A stretch of 10,504 bases of DNA, from NCBI GenBank assembly GCA_002501885.1, contig DAON01000037.1, positions 1 to 10,504 on the forward strand, read 5' to 3'. Below, one piece after another: positions 1 through 5,554 of this stretch. Position 1 is the first letter of the stretch. Each line of letters starts with the position of its first letter. The DNA is from Euryarchaeota archaeon UBA220 (lineage in GTDB: Archaea > Thermoplasmatota > Poseidoniia > Poseidoniales > Thalassarchaeaceae). The notes beneath the pieces are model-generated. The model was not told where the DNA came from. It did not search any database and saw only the letters and a list, made by a program, of their open reading frames with translations. The translations under genes and the position numbers were made by a program.

Positions 1-210
1 GGCCAAGCTAGTAACAATACACTGAATCATATGCGTATCGCTGCCAGGTGGATTCATGGGTGGGTTACTCCCGAACAAGTGGCAATTCCACACATTAAGG
101 AGGCCTTCGATGAAGAAGGAAACCTAATTGATGAAATGATTACTGAGAGAGTAGAAGCCATGGCTAACTCTCTGGTTGATATTGCAAGGCATCTGAAATC
201 ACGGCGATGA
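1..210 (+). CDS. NAD(P)H-dependent FMN reductase family protein, C-terminal fragment
   Basis: The window opens inside this gene in frame 1; 69 codons and a TGA stop are visible, and the start lies off the left edge. The fragment reads as an amphipathic helix (LNHMRIAARWIHGW), a VTPEQVAIP strand, an acidic loop (EAFDEEGNLID) and a final helix ending in HLKSRR. This matches the C-terminus of flavodoxin-fold NADPH-dependent FMN reductases (SsuE / azobenzene reductase-like), cytoplasmic enzymes that pass electrons from NAD(P)H to FMN. The nucleotide- and FMN-binding N-terminus is outside the window, so the substrate cannot be inferred. The next small gene starts 4 nt after the stop, suggesting co-transcription. 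The family call rests on the tail alone. Confidence 0.7.
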   Translation, partial: GQASNNTLNHMRIAARWIHGWVTPEQVAIPHIKEAFDEEGNLIDEMITERVEAMANSLVDIARHLKSRR

Positions 211-214
211 GTAT

Positions 215-382
215 ATGACGAGCTTGCCTGAAGGCTCTGAAACTCTTCTGATGCTGGTCGCCATATCAGGAGTTTGTACATGGTACTTTTCTAACTTCAG
301 TCAAAATGTAAATGCCGTTCGACTGTTTGCTTTTGTAGGCGTGGCATCAATGATGGCATTACTAGGCTTGGTGATTATTTGA
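215..382 (+). CDS. small two-helix membrane protein, 55 aa, unknown function
   Basis: A 55-codon frame opens at ATG 215 and ends at TGA 380-382. The product has a short polar N-terminus (MTSLPEGSE), a first hydrophobic stretch (about residues 11-25, LLMLVAISGVCTWYF), a short polar loop (SNFSQNVNAVR), and a second hydrophobic stretch running to the C-terminus (about 37-55, ending ALLGLVII). That is the profile of a hairpin integral membrane protein and is unlikely by chance. It lies 4 nt after the FMN reductase stop. The last codons contain GGTGAT (370-375), which could serve as ribosome binding site for the PqqD-like gene that follows, so the three genes look like one transcript. No family is recognised. 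Confidence 0.6.
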   Translation: MTSLPEGSETLLMLVAISGVCTWYFSNFSQNVNAVRLFAFVGVASMMALLGLVII

Positions 383-393
383 TACAGATTCCA

Positions 394-843
394 ATGGACT
401 CTTTTCCAACAAGAGTACCGGTTTGGTGGGGTAGGAGAGGAGCTGCTGGACCTCATCCCCCCGAGGGCGGTTGCTCAGGGAGGATGGTACTTATACGCCA
501 TCCAAAGAATCTGTCAAAATTTGAATCTTTGATTGCTCGATTTACAAAGGCTCCCAATGAGTTGAGAAGGCCACTTGATGACATGAACTCATTACTTTGG
601 GAACTGATGGATGGATCTAGAAACATGGAACAGATTATCCATCTTATGGATTCGACTTTCCATGAGAGAATAACTCCCGTTGAGGAGAGAGTAGGAGCTT
701 CAGTCACCAACCTAATATCACTTGGACTAGTAGTAGTGAGAACAACTCCAATAAATGGAGAATGGGATATATCTCCCTTACATGATCCAAGTGAATCTCT
801 TTCAGAGATAGACCCTTCTCTAGGGATTATTGAAGAAGAGTAG
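394..843 (+). CDS. PqqD-like (RiPP recognition element) domain protein
   Basis: The 149-residue product carries a PqqD-like winged-helix domain at about residues 55-115. Its signature is LLWELMDGSRNMEQIIHLM, followed by an amphipathic helix and SLGLVVV, matching the family pattern (W.L.dG..t..eI...GlV). Such domains bind peptide substrates for radical-SAM or other RiPP-modifying enzymes, but stand-alone copies without a precursor are common. The N-terminal 40 residues are Pro/Gly/Arg/Trp-rich (VPVWWGRRGAAGPHPPEGG) and probably flexible; the C-terminus is acidic (IIEEE). Start choice: ATG 394 is used; an in-frame TTG at 379 overlaps the upstream stop and lies 3 nt after GGTGAT, so it is a real alternative (154 aa). 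No radical-SAM partner or precursor peptide is visible, so the role is unknown. Confidence 0.65.
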   Translation: MDSFPTRVPVWWGRRGAAGPHPPEGGCSGRMVLIRHPKNLSKFESLIARFTKAPNELRRPLDDMNSLLWELMDGSRNMEQIIHLMDSTFHERITPVEERVGASVTNLISLGLVVVRTTPINGEWDISPLHDPSESLSEIDPSLGIIEEE

Positions 844-1644
844 TTATTTTTCAGGCTCTGGAGCATCCATTCGCTTTTGTTCATCGATGGCATGCTTTCG
901 TTTTGCCGAGAAATAGACCAACAAAGGCAGGAACAATAGAAATGAGAAACACCCTACCAGCGTAGCAAAGCTGTATACAGATTCCTGAATTGGATCTAAC
1001 TGAAATGCTTCAACAGAAATCAAATCATGAGTAACGATGTTGAAAGAAACTTCAACGCCCGCAGAATCAATTGTAGTATCATCCTGCAGAATCATAATTC
1101 TCCATGTCACAGTGATATTCTCTCCACTAATCAGTTCCCCGGCAGCTAATTCAGCAGAAAACTGATTCTCACTCTGTAAATATCCCAATCCGTCAATGGG
1201 CAGATTTAACGAAACAATACCTCTCATCTGATGTGAATCTGACTCGATTTCGGATTCATGCAAAGTTGAGTATTCACATGTCTCAGAGACTTTCGTGGTC
1301 TGCTCTCCGCAATTGAAGTTATCAGCATCGGGTGAGCCTAAGAGAGGAGAATAGTACCATTCAGTTCCCGAGGCATCAATTCTAACAGTCATTCCATTCT
1401 GTACGCCTTCCAGTGTGAGATTTACCCATGTTATTCCAGATTGAGTTGTTACAAACCAATCGGCCTTCCCTTCTTCGCTCTCTTGCAAATCTAACTCGAT
1501 TTCTTCGTTAGTTGTAGTGTAGCCGTAATATTCAGTATTCACTGTATTGGAGTAAACAGCGAAAGACAAAATCAGAACTAGGGTGAGACCTGTACCTATC
1601 ATAGTCCTGAGCATGTTCGGATTACGCGACATAGACTTGCGCAT
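844..1644 (-). CDS. membrane-anchored protein with large exported beta-rich domain, unknown function
   Basis: The 266-residue product has a basic N-terminus (MRKSMSRNPN), a signal-anchor helix at about residues 14-30 (TMIGTGLTLVLILSFAV), an exported domain of roughly 190 residues, a second membrane helix at about 224-246 (YSFATLVGCFSFLLFLPLLVYF), and a Lys/Arg-rich cytoplasmic tail ending DAPEPEK. The outer domain is acidic and rich in Ser/Thr, with alternating strand patterns, two cysteines (C112, C123) that could form a disulfide, and N-glycosylation-type sequons at N75 and N176. No family is recognised. ATG at 1642-1644 is taken as start; Met5 and Met11 are alternatives. Its stop directly abuts the stop of the convergent PqqD-like gene with zero spacing. 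Confidence 0.75.
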   Translation of the reverse strand: MRKSMSRNPNMLRTMIGTGLTLVLILSFAVYSNTVNTEYYGYTTTNEEIELDLQESEEGKADWFVTTQSGITWVNLTLEGVQNGMTVRIDASGTEWYYSPLLGSPDADNFNCGEQTTKVSETCEYSTLHESEIESDSHQMRGIVSLNLPIDGLGYLQSENQFSAELAAGELISGENITVTWRIMILQDDTTIDSAGVEVSFNIVTHDLISVEAFQLDPIQESVYSFATLVGCFSFLLFLPLLVYFSAKRKHAIDEQKRMDAPEPEK

Positions 1645-1699
1645 ACCTATTCGTGCTGAGAGTGGGATTTGAATACTTGTGATGAGCTACAGTTCCTTA

Positions 1700-1714
1700 T
1701 GCCACGAAGTGGCA
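1700..1714. repeat. 6-bp inverted repeat in the divergent intergenic region
   Basis: TGCCAC-GAA-GTGGCA is a perfect 6-bp inverted repeat with a 3-nt spacer. It lies between the divergent membrane-protein gene and the ribosomal operon, 16 nt upstream of the TATA-like box. It could be a small operator or a hairpin. It is not followed by a T-run, so a terminator is unlikely. The function is inferred only from position. Confidence 0.4.
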
Positions 1715-1730
1715 AACAGAGTCATCACGA

Positions 1731-1738
1731 TTAAATAT
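1731..1738 (+). promoter_or_regulatory. putative TATA box (box A) of the ribosomal protein operon
   Basis: TTAAATAT is a good archaeal box A-like octamer. A TATA element here would place transcription initiation about 25 nt downstream, near 1760, giving a short leader before ATG 1773. That geometry supports 1773 as the S19e start, because an upstream in-frame ATG at 1737 overlaps the box itself. This is predicted from sequence and spacing only. Confidence 0.5.
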
Positions 1739-1772
1739 GGACTCTAGGACGGCCGGACCGCGCTGTGAGCCT

Positions 1773-2243
1773 ATGACTACTGCACACGATGTCCCGGCCG
1801 ATCTACTAATCGCCGAGCTAGCAAGCCGCATAGCCGAAATGAGCGACATAACCGCTCCTGACTGGGCGGACTATGCCAAGACAGGTACTCACCGTGAAAG
1901 GCCACCTGTTCAGTCGGACTGGTGGCAGGTTAGATCTGCAGCAATTCTACGGAAGGTATGCATGCTAGGGCCAATCGGTGTGAACCATATGTCTCAGCTC
2001 TTCGGAGGGCCCAAAGATAGAGGAGTCAAGCAGAACCGTGCTGTTGCCGGTTCCAGAAATGTCGCTCGAACAATCATGCAGCAACTGACTTCTGCTGGTC
2101 TAATCACAAGTAAGCATAATCCTGCTGGTACAGTTAACCTAGGCAAGGTTCTGACTAGTGAGGGACAAAGTCTACTTGATGAGGTAGCACATACAGTCAG
2201 GCCACAGGCCGAAGAGAGATATCCTGGACTTTCAAACTACTGA
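1773..2243 (+). CDS. rps19e: 30S ribosomal protein S19e
   Basis: S19e is an archaeal/eukaryotic small-subunit protein of the 30S head, needed for late maturation of the subunit. The 156-residue product follows the family throughout: TTAHDVPADLLIAELA at the N-terminus, DWADYAKTGTHRERPP (30-45), the hallmark DWWQVRSAAILRKV (49-62), GPIGVNHMSQLFGG (66-79), KDRGVKQNR, a winged-helix segment IMQQLTSAGLI (101-111), and LTSEGQSLLDEVA near the end. The start is set at ATG 1773 because homologues begin at this Thr-Thr-Ala motif and because a TATA-like box lies at 1731-1738; a 12-residue longer frame from 1737 has no family support. It heads a ribosomal cluster; rpl39e begins 10 nt after the stop. Confidence 0.95.
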   Translation: MTTAHDVPADLLIAELASRIAEMSDITAPDWADYAKTGTHRERPPVQSDWWQVRSAAILRKVCMLGPIGVNHMSQLFGGPKDRGVKQNRAVAGSRNVARTIMQQLTSAGLITSKHNPAGTVNLGKVLTSEGQSLLDEVAHTVRPQAEERYPGLSNY

Positions 2244-2253
2244 GGTGGATGTG

Positions 2254-2409
2254 ATGGCAAGGAACAAACCATTCGCCAAGAAGCAAAGACTACTCAAGGT
2301 AACTAAGCAGAACCGCAGAGTCCCTGTTTGGGTAATGCTACGAACCAATCGTAAGGTGAATACTCACCCTAAGAGGCACATGTGGCGCCGCTCTAAACTA
2401 CAGAGGTGA
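2254..2409 (+). CDS. rpl39e: 50S ribosomal protein L39e
   Basis: This 51-residue gene is easily missed because of its length. The product is strongly basic and reads as L39e: MARNKPFAKKQRLLKVTKQN at the N-terminus, RVPVWVMLRTNRKV in the middle (22-35), then HPKRHMWRRSKLQR at the end. L39e is a small archaeal/eukaryotic protein lining the peptide exit tunnel. A Shine-Dalgarno sequence GAGGTGG at 2242-2248, overlapping the S19e stop, is spaced 5 nt from ATG 2254. Its own last codons provide AGGTGAT for L31e, which starts 4 nt after the TGA. S19e-L39e-L31e adjacency is a common archaeal arrangement. Confidence 0.95.
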   Translation: MARNKPFAKKQRLLKVTKQNRRVPVWVMLRTNRKVNTHPKRHMWRRSKLQR

Positions 2410-2413
2410 TTTG

Positions 2414-2677
2414 ATGGCAGAAGTGAAGGAGATGACCATTCCATTACGCGCTGCTTGGAATGTCCCCCGGACTCGTCGTGCTAACCGAGCTATGGCAGAG
2501 ATTCGAAATCATGTCGCACAGCACATGAAGATGTCCGAAGACGAAGATCTTTGGATAGATGAGAAGGTCAATCATGTAATCTGGGCCCGTGGAATGCAGC
2601 ATCCTCCTAGAAAAATCAAGGTTGTATGTACTAGAGAAGAAGGATTCCCGATTGAAGTCAAGTTGTTGGAGGCCTGA
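2414..2677 (+). CDS. rpl31e: 50S ribosomal protein L31e
   Basis: L31e is an archaeal/eukaryotic large-subunit protein near the tunnel exit. The 87-residue product shows the family features: an N-terminal strand EMTIPLRAAWNVPRTRRANRA (split here as EMTIPLRAAWNV and PRTRRANRA), a helix AMAEIRNHVAQHMKM, the motif LWIDEKVNHVIWARGMQHPPRKIKV (47-70, quoted as LWIDEKVNHVIW then ARGMQHPPRKIKV), and a closing strand FPIEVKLLEA. Length is normal. ATG 2414 is chosen over the adjacent TTG at 2411 because AGGTGAT (2404-2410) is well placed before it. It is 4 nt from rpl39e and 2 nt from the next gene, so translation is probably coupled. Confidence 0.95.
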   Translation: MAEVKEMTIPLRAAWNVPRTRRANRAMAEIRNHVAQHMKMSEDEDLWIDEKVNHVIWARGMQHPPRKIKVVCTREEGFPIEVKLLEA

Positions 2678-2679
2678 GA

Positions 2680-2871
2680 ATGGGTAACATCAGACCTTCC
2701 TTCATCAAGATTAGAGCACTCAGGCTCCTAGATATCTATCCCGACCAGTTTACAGATGATTTCGATACTAACAAACATCTAGTCAGTGAATTCACCGATG
2801 TCGACAATAAGAGGATGAGGAATTGGATTGCCGGATACATCACTCGCTACAAACAGCGCCGCACAGATTGA
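2680..2871 (+). CDS. rps17e: 30S ribosomal protein S17e
   Basis: The 63-residue product matches archaeal S17e: MGNIRPSFIKIRALRLLDIY at the N-terminus, PDQFTDDFDTNKHLVSEFT (21-39), and KRMRNWIAGYITRYKQRR at the C-terminus, which corresponds to the family's LRNRIAGYITR motif. Length is normal for the archaeal form, which lacks the eukaryotic extension. S17e is a small-subunit protein specific to archaea and eukaryotes. The start at 2680 is supported by GGAGG (2668-2672), 7 nt upstream and inside the L31e coding sequence. In many archaea L39e-L31e is followed by aIF6 and L18a; here S17e takes that position. Confidence 0.92.
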   Translation: MGNIRPSFIKIRALRLLDIYPDQFTDDFDTNKHLVSEFTDVDNKRMRNWIAGYITRYKQRRTD

Positions 2872-2905
2872 GCACTCTCTTGATAGATGACTCCTTGCGA
2901 ACAGC

Positions 2906-3661
2906 ATGGGCGACCACAGGCCAGATCCTCTGCCTGCATTCAATGCGGATGTCTGCATTGTGTTAGTCAACCCTCAGATTGATGGAAATATAGGGGCTGT
3001 CGCACGCTCAATGCTAAATTTTGGCTTCACCGATCTACGCATCGTAGGACGATCTTCTGATTGGTCAGACGAGGTCAGGAATAGAGCTAAGAATGCGCAA
3101 ATAGTACTGGAAAATACTCTGTGTGTAGAAACATTTCAGGATGCTATTTCAGACTGTTCCATAGTAGTAGGAACATCCGGTAAGAGAGAAGATGGTGATA
3201 AGACAGCTATGAGGCACTTTCTACTGCCAGAAGAGCTTCCTTCGAGACTATCTGAGGTCGAGGGCCGAGTTGCCTTAGTATTCGGTCCAGAAGGTAAGGG
3301 ACTACTCAATGAAGAACTTTCAATGTGCGATCTTTTAGTTACGATTCCAACATGGGAAGGATATCCAATACTCAATCTAAGTCACGCTGTTACAGTAATC
3401 TGCTATTCCTGGTTCATTTCCTCTGAAACAAGTATACCCTTCGGGGCAGAGGAGAGGTTACTAGAGCCAGAACTCAGAATTAGACTAAGACAGGAAATCG
3501 CCCGTTTAACCAAGAACATGCCAGCTAAAGAGCACAGAAGAAAAGGCATTGAAGAGACTCTAGTTAGAGTAATTCTGAGGGGTTTACCAAAGGATGATGA
3601 AATCCATAGATTACTGGGAGTAATTTCAGAAGCAGCAGATTCGTTTGAAAATGAATCATAG
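2906..3661 (+). CDS. trmJ: TrmJ-like tRNA 2'-O-methyltransferase (SpoU/SPOUT family)
   Basis: The 251-residue product has the three SpoU motifs of the SPOUT trefoil-knot 2'-O-methyltransferases. Motif 1 is NIGAVARSMLNFGF (N28, R34), motif 2 is LVFGPEGKGLLNEEL (124-138), and motif 3 is YPILNLSHAV (153-162, N157). The N-terminal VCIVLVNPQ and the C-terminal helical extension (about 185-251) match archaeal TrmJ/LasT-type enzymes, which use SAM and act as dimers. The characterised archaeal TrmJ methylates the 2'-OH of C32 in tRNA; this substrate is likely but not provable here. It starts 34 nt after rps17e on the same strand with no obvious promoter, so it probably shares the ribosomal transcript. 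No strong Shine-Dalgarno precedes ATG 2906. Confidence 0.88.
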   Translation: MGDHRPDPLPAFNADVCIVLVNPQIDGNIGAVARSMLNFGFTDLRIVGRSSDWSDEVRNRAKNAQIVLENTLCVETFQDAISDCSIVVGTSGKREDGDKTAMRHFLLPEELPSRLSEVEGRVALVFGPEGKGLLNEELSMCDLLVTIPTWEGYPILNLSHAVTVICYSWFISSETSIPFGAEERLLEPELRIRLRQEIARLTKNMPAKEHRRKGIEETLVRVILRGLPKDDEIHRLLGVISEAADSFENES

Positions 3662-3711
3662 GATACCCAATATTACGCATTAGTCATAGATGGTTACTCT
3701 ATGGGAAGGAT

Positions 3712-3882
3712 GTGGAGAAAGAGGGCCTGCCATTAACATCTCATCAAATAATTGGGCTTTCACTACTAGGCGTAATTCTTGTATCTCCAATAGTAGGGAG
3801 GTCATTCCTCGACTTCTTACTAGGTACTTGGGTCCTTCAGGCAATAGCAATCATTACTTTCTATCCGAAAAAGAGAGTGTAA
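3712..3882 (+). CDS. putative small membrane protein, 56 aa, GTG start
   Basis: A frame from GTG 3712 to TAA 3880-3882 encodes a protein-like sequence: MEKEGLPLTSHQ, a hydrophobic helix (about 13-29, IIGLSLLGVILVSPIVG), RSF, a second hydrophobic helix (about 33-51, LDFLLGTWVLQAIAIITFY), and a basic end PKKRV. This two-helix layout, with a positive tail, is much more plausible than the overlapping frame at 3690-3914, which gives a Cys/Ser/Asn/Arg-rich sequence with no pattern. The weak point is the start: no ATG exists in this frame after the in-frame TGA overlapping the end of trmJ. GTG 3712 has only a purine-rich GGAAGGA immediately before it. No family is recognised. It ends 29 nt before the convergent queD gene. 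Confidence 0.5.
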   Translation: MEKEGLPLTSHQIIGLSLLGVILVSPIVGRSFLDFLLGTWVLQAIAIITFYPKKRV

Positions 3883-3910
3883 TCTTCCTACCCATTACAA
3901 CGCAGGCGAT

Positions 3911-4366
3911 CTAAGTTTCACTATACCAAGAGGCCCAAGACTTGGGAGTCTCCCTTACATGGAACGCCCTTAGTCTGAGTGAATTACCGTAAGCTGAAGT
4001 GATGTGGTGGCGTGTTTGTTCGAATGCCCACTTAGCTAAGTTTTCTGCAGTCGGGATAAATGGTACAATCAGAGTTCTATGTTCGTCTCCCATTTGAGAT
4101 AGTGCTGAAAGAGCTTCTCTATCTCCTTCGTAGACAATGAATGCGTGATCTACTACATCGTGAATATATTTGTTCAGGATATCCGATACATCAGAGAAAT
4201 CCATCAGCATCCCTTCATCTGATGCGCCACTGTCGGTTACGACTTCTCCTTCGAGCTCTACCTCCCATCGGTATCGGTGCCCGTGCATATGCCTACACTT
4301 ACTCTTGTGATTAGGTACTCGATGGCCCGTGTCTGTCTCAACCCACCTTCGAATTCTATTCGTCAT
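3911..4366 (-). CDS. queD: 6-carboxy-5,6,7,8-tetrahydropterin synthase (QueD; PTPS family)
   Basis: QueD converts 7,8-dihydroneopterin triphosphate to 6-carboxytetrahydropterin, the second step from GTP to preQ0. In the 151-residue product the zinc ligands are H15 (in TGHRVPNH) and H28/H30 in the CxxxHGH motif (CRHMHGH), with C24 as the catalytic cysteine typical of QueD. Then come GMLMDFSDV (52-60), DHAFIVYEGD (73-82) with the catalytic Asp-His, PTAENLAKW (105-113), and FHVRETP near the end with the substrate-anchoring Glu (E139). The start is at ATG 4366: family alignment begins here and GGAGGGAG lies just upstream; a longer frame to 4453 only shadows msrB. The gene overlaps msrB by 11 nt and is the last gene of the cassette. 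Confidence 0.92.
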   Translation of the reverse strand: MTNRIRRWVETDTGHRVPNHKSKCRHMHGHRYRWEVELEGEVVTDSGASDEGMLMDFSDVSDILNKYIHDVVDHAFIVYEGDREALSALSQMGDEHRTLIVPFIPTAENLAKWAFEQTRHHITSAYGNSLRLRAFHVRETPKSWASWYSET

Positions 4367-4778
4367 TGTCTCCCTCCATTTTGAAATCCATACTAGCAGA
4401 ATTGATACAATATCTCTCTCCCCCATGTTGAATTGGACCATCATCGAAAACATGTCCTAGGTGTGCATCACATGAACCACACCGAACTTCTACTCTGAAC
4501 ATCCCAAATGCCTTGTCCTCTAATCTTATTATTCCAGCATTTGGATGTTCAGTATGGAATGCAGGCCATCCGCAACCAGATGCATACTTCATATCTGATG
4601 TGAATAGTAGGTGCCCACAGCATATGCAGTGATAGTTTCCTTTCCTGTTTTCTAGATTGTATATGCCTGTGTTGGGCATTTCAGTACCTGCTTGTCTAGT
4701 CACATGGTATTGCAGCTGAGTTAGCCGACTTCGCCACTCTGCATCGCTTTGTTGATCGGTTTTAGGTAAGCCACTCAT
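4356..4778 (-). CDS. msrB: peptide-methionine (R)-S-oxide reductase MsrB
   Basis: MsrB reduces methionine-R-sulfoxide in proteins using thioredoxin. The 140-residue product contains the full family signature. The structural zinc site is CICC (C51, C54) plus RCGSC (C100, C103). SGCGWPAF lies at 67-74, EVRCGSCDAHLGHVFDDGP follows, and RYCINSASMDF carries the catalytic cysteine C124; C69 in the CGWPAF motif is the usual position of a resolving cysteine. There is no signal peptide, so it is cytoplasmic. Its ATG overlaps the queC stop by 4 nt (ATGA) and its end overlaps queD by 11 nt, so it is translationally embedded in the preQ0 cassette. GAGG lies 7 nt before the start. The reason for this placement is unknown. 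Confidence 0.95.
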   Translation of the reverse strand: MSGLPKTDQQSDAEWRSRLTQLQYHVTRQAGTEMPNTGIYNLENRKGNYHCICCGHLLFTSDMKYASGCGWPAFHTEHPNAGIIRLEDKAFGMFRVEVRCGSCDAHLGHVFDDGPIQHGGERYCINSASMDFKMEGDNDE

Positions 4779-5554
4779 TGCACTGCCTCATATTCATCCT
4801 CTACTTTCAGTGCGTGTTCAAGCACAGTATCCCACTCATCTACATACTCTACCGGATCCGCCCTACCTATGGCGTGGAATGCGAGTATTCTCTCCACATC
4901 CGAACCTGTTTTTCCTGAACTTCTGCCCTCACTATCTGGATTGTACGATGTATTAGTATTTGCAAATACCATATCGAAATCTAATCCCAATACTTCACAT
5001 GATTCCAATGCATCTGTAAGTATTCCTTCTTTATCAGAATCGATATATGGCAAATCAATTGCAATTCTCTCAGAGCCCCAGTTACCAATTTCCAGTGCTT
5101 GCATTAATTGATTGTAGAACTCTGGCCTACAATCAGGATAAATGGTATGATCACCTGAATGTACTCCAAGGGTCAAAGACACATCACAATCTTCGTTTGT
5201 AGAGATAGATAGTGCATGACCATAGAGTATTGATGTGAAAATCGCATTACGATTAGGTACAACTGTCTGCTTCATCTGCTCCTCTTCATAGTGCCCTTCT
5301 GGGACTTCACTAGTTGAATCGGTGAGAGTTGAGTTAAATGTTGACATAGCACTAGAAATATCCACAATTATGTGCTCAACATTATAGCCGTTTGAGAAAA
5401 GATAGTCAATATTCTTCTGGGCTCTCTCAAGCTCTACTATATGCCTCTGACCGTAATTGAATGAGATACAAGTCACAGTGTCTCCACGGGCTAGAATACG
5501 CAGTAGTAGAGCCGTTGAATCCATCCCTCCACTGAGGGCCATAACCACTCTCAT
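4775..5554 (-). CDS. queC: 7-cyano-7-deazaguanine synthase QueC, lacking the C-terminal zinc cysteines
   Basis: QueC uses ATP and ammonia to convert 7-carboxy-7-deazaguanine to preQ0. The 259-residue product has the N-terminal PP-loop ALSGGMDSTALL (6-17), FNYGQRH (32-38), VVPNRNAIFTSI (98-109), and the substrate-pocket motif GVHSGDHTIYPDCRPEF (130-146). The end (ERILAFHAIGRADP) is also family-like. The oddity is the zinc region. Canonical QueC has a Cys in SCY followed about ten residues later by CGxCxxC; here the aligned residues are S203, S213, T216 and D219 (TSYNPDSEGRSSGKTGSD), so none is Cys, although the spacing and surroundings are preserved. There is no frameshift. It overlaps queE by 4 nt and msrB by 4 nt. 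It probably still makes preQ0, but a diverged activity is possible. Confidence 0.9.
   Translation of the reverse strand: MRVVMALSGGMDSTALLLRILARGDTVTCISFNYGQRHIVELERAQKNIDYLFSNGYNVEHIIVDISSAMSTFNSTLTDSTSEVPEGHYEEEQMKQTVVPNRNAIFTSILYGHALSISTNEDCDVSLTLGVHSGDHTIYPDCRPEFYNQLMQALEIGNWGSERIAIDLPYIDSDKEGILTDALESCEVLGLDFDMVFANTNTSYNPDSEGRSSGKTGSDVERILAFHAIGRADPVEYVDEWDTVLEHALKVEDEYEAVQ

Noticed and set aside
453..893. Minus-strand open frame of 146 codons opposite the PqqD-like gene
   Set aside because: It mirrors the PqqD-like gene, shows no family pattern, and overlaps the end of the clearly protein-like membrane protein gene.
1700..1714. Inverted repeat as a transcription terminator
   Set aside because: It lacks a following T-run, has only six base pairs, and lies between two divergent genes where no terminator is needed.
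3690..3914. Plus-strand ATG frame of 74 codons
   Set aside because: Its product is patternless and Asn/Ser/Arg-rich, while another frame of the same DNA encodes two clean membrane helices.
4364..4453. Longer N-terminus for queD (29 extra residues)
   Set aside because: It lies entirely within msrB in another frame, homologues do not have it, and ATG 4366 has a good ribosome binding site.
4870..4960. Frameshift or sequencing error as the cause of the missing QueC cysteines
   Set aside because: The reading frame is intact, the residues between and around the four positions still match the family, and four independent base-call errors of this kind are implausible.
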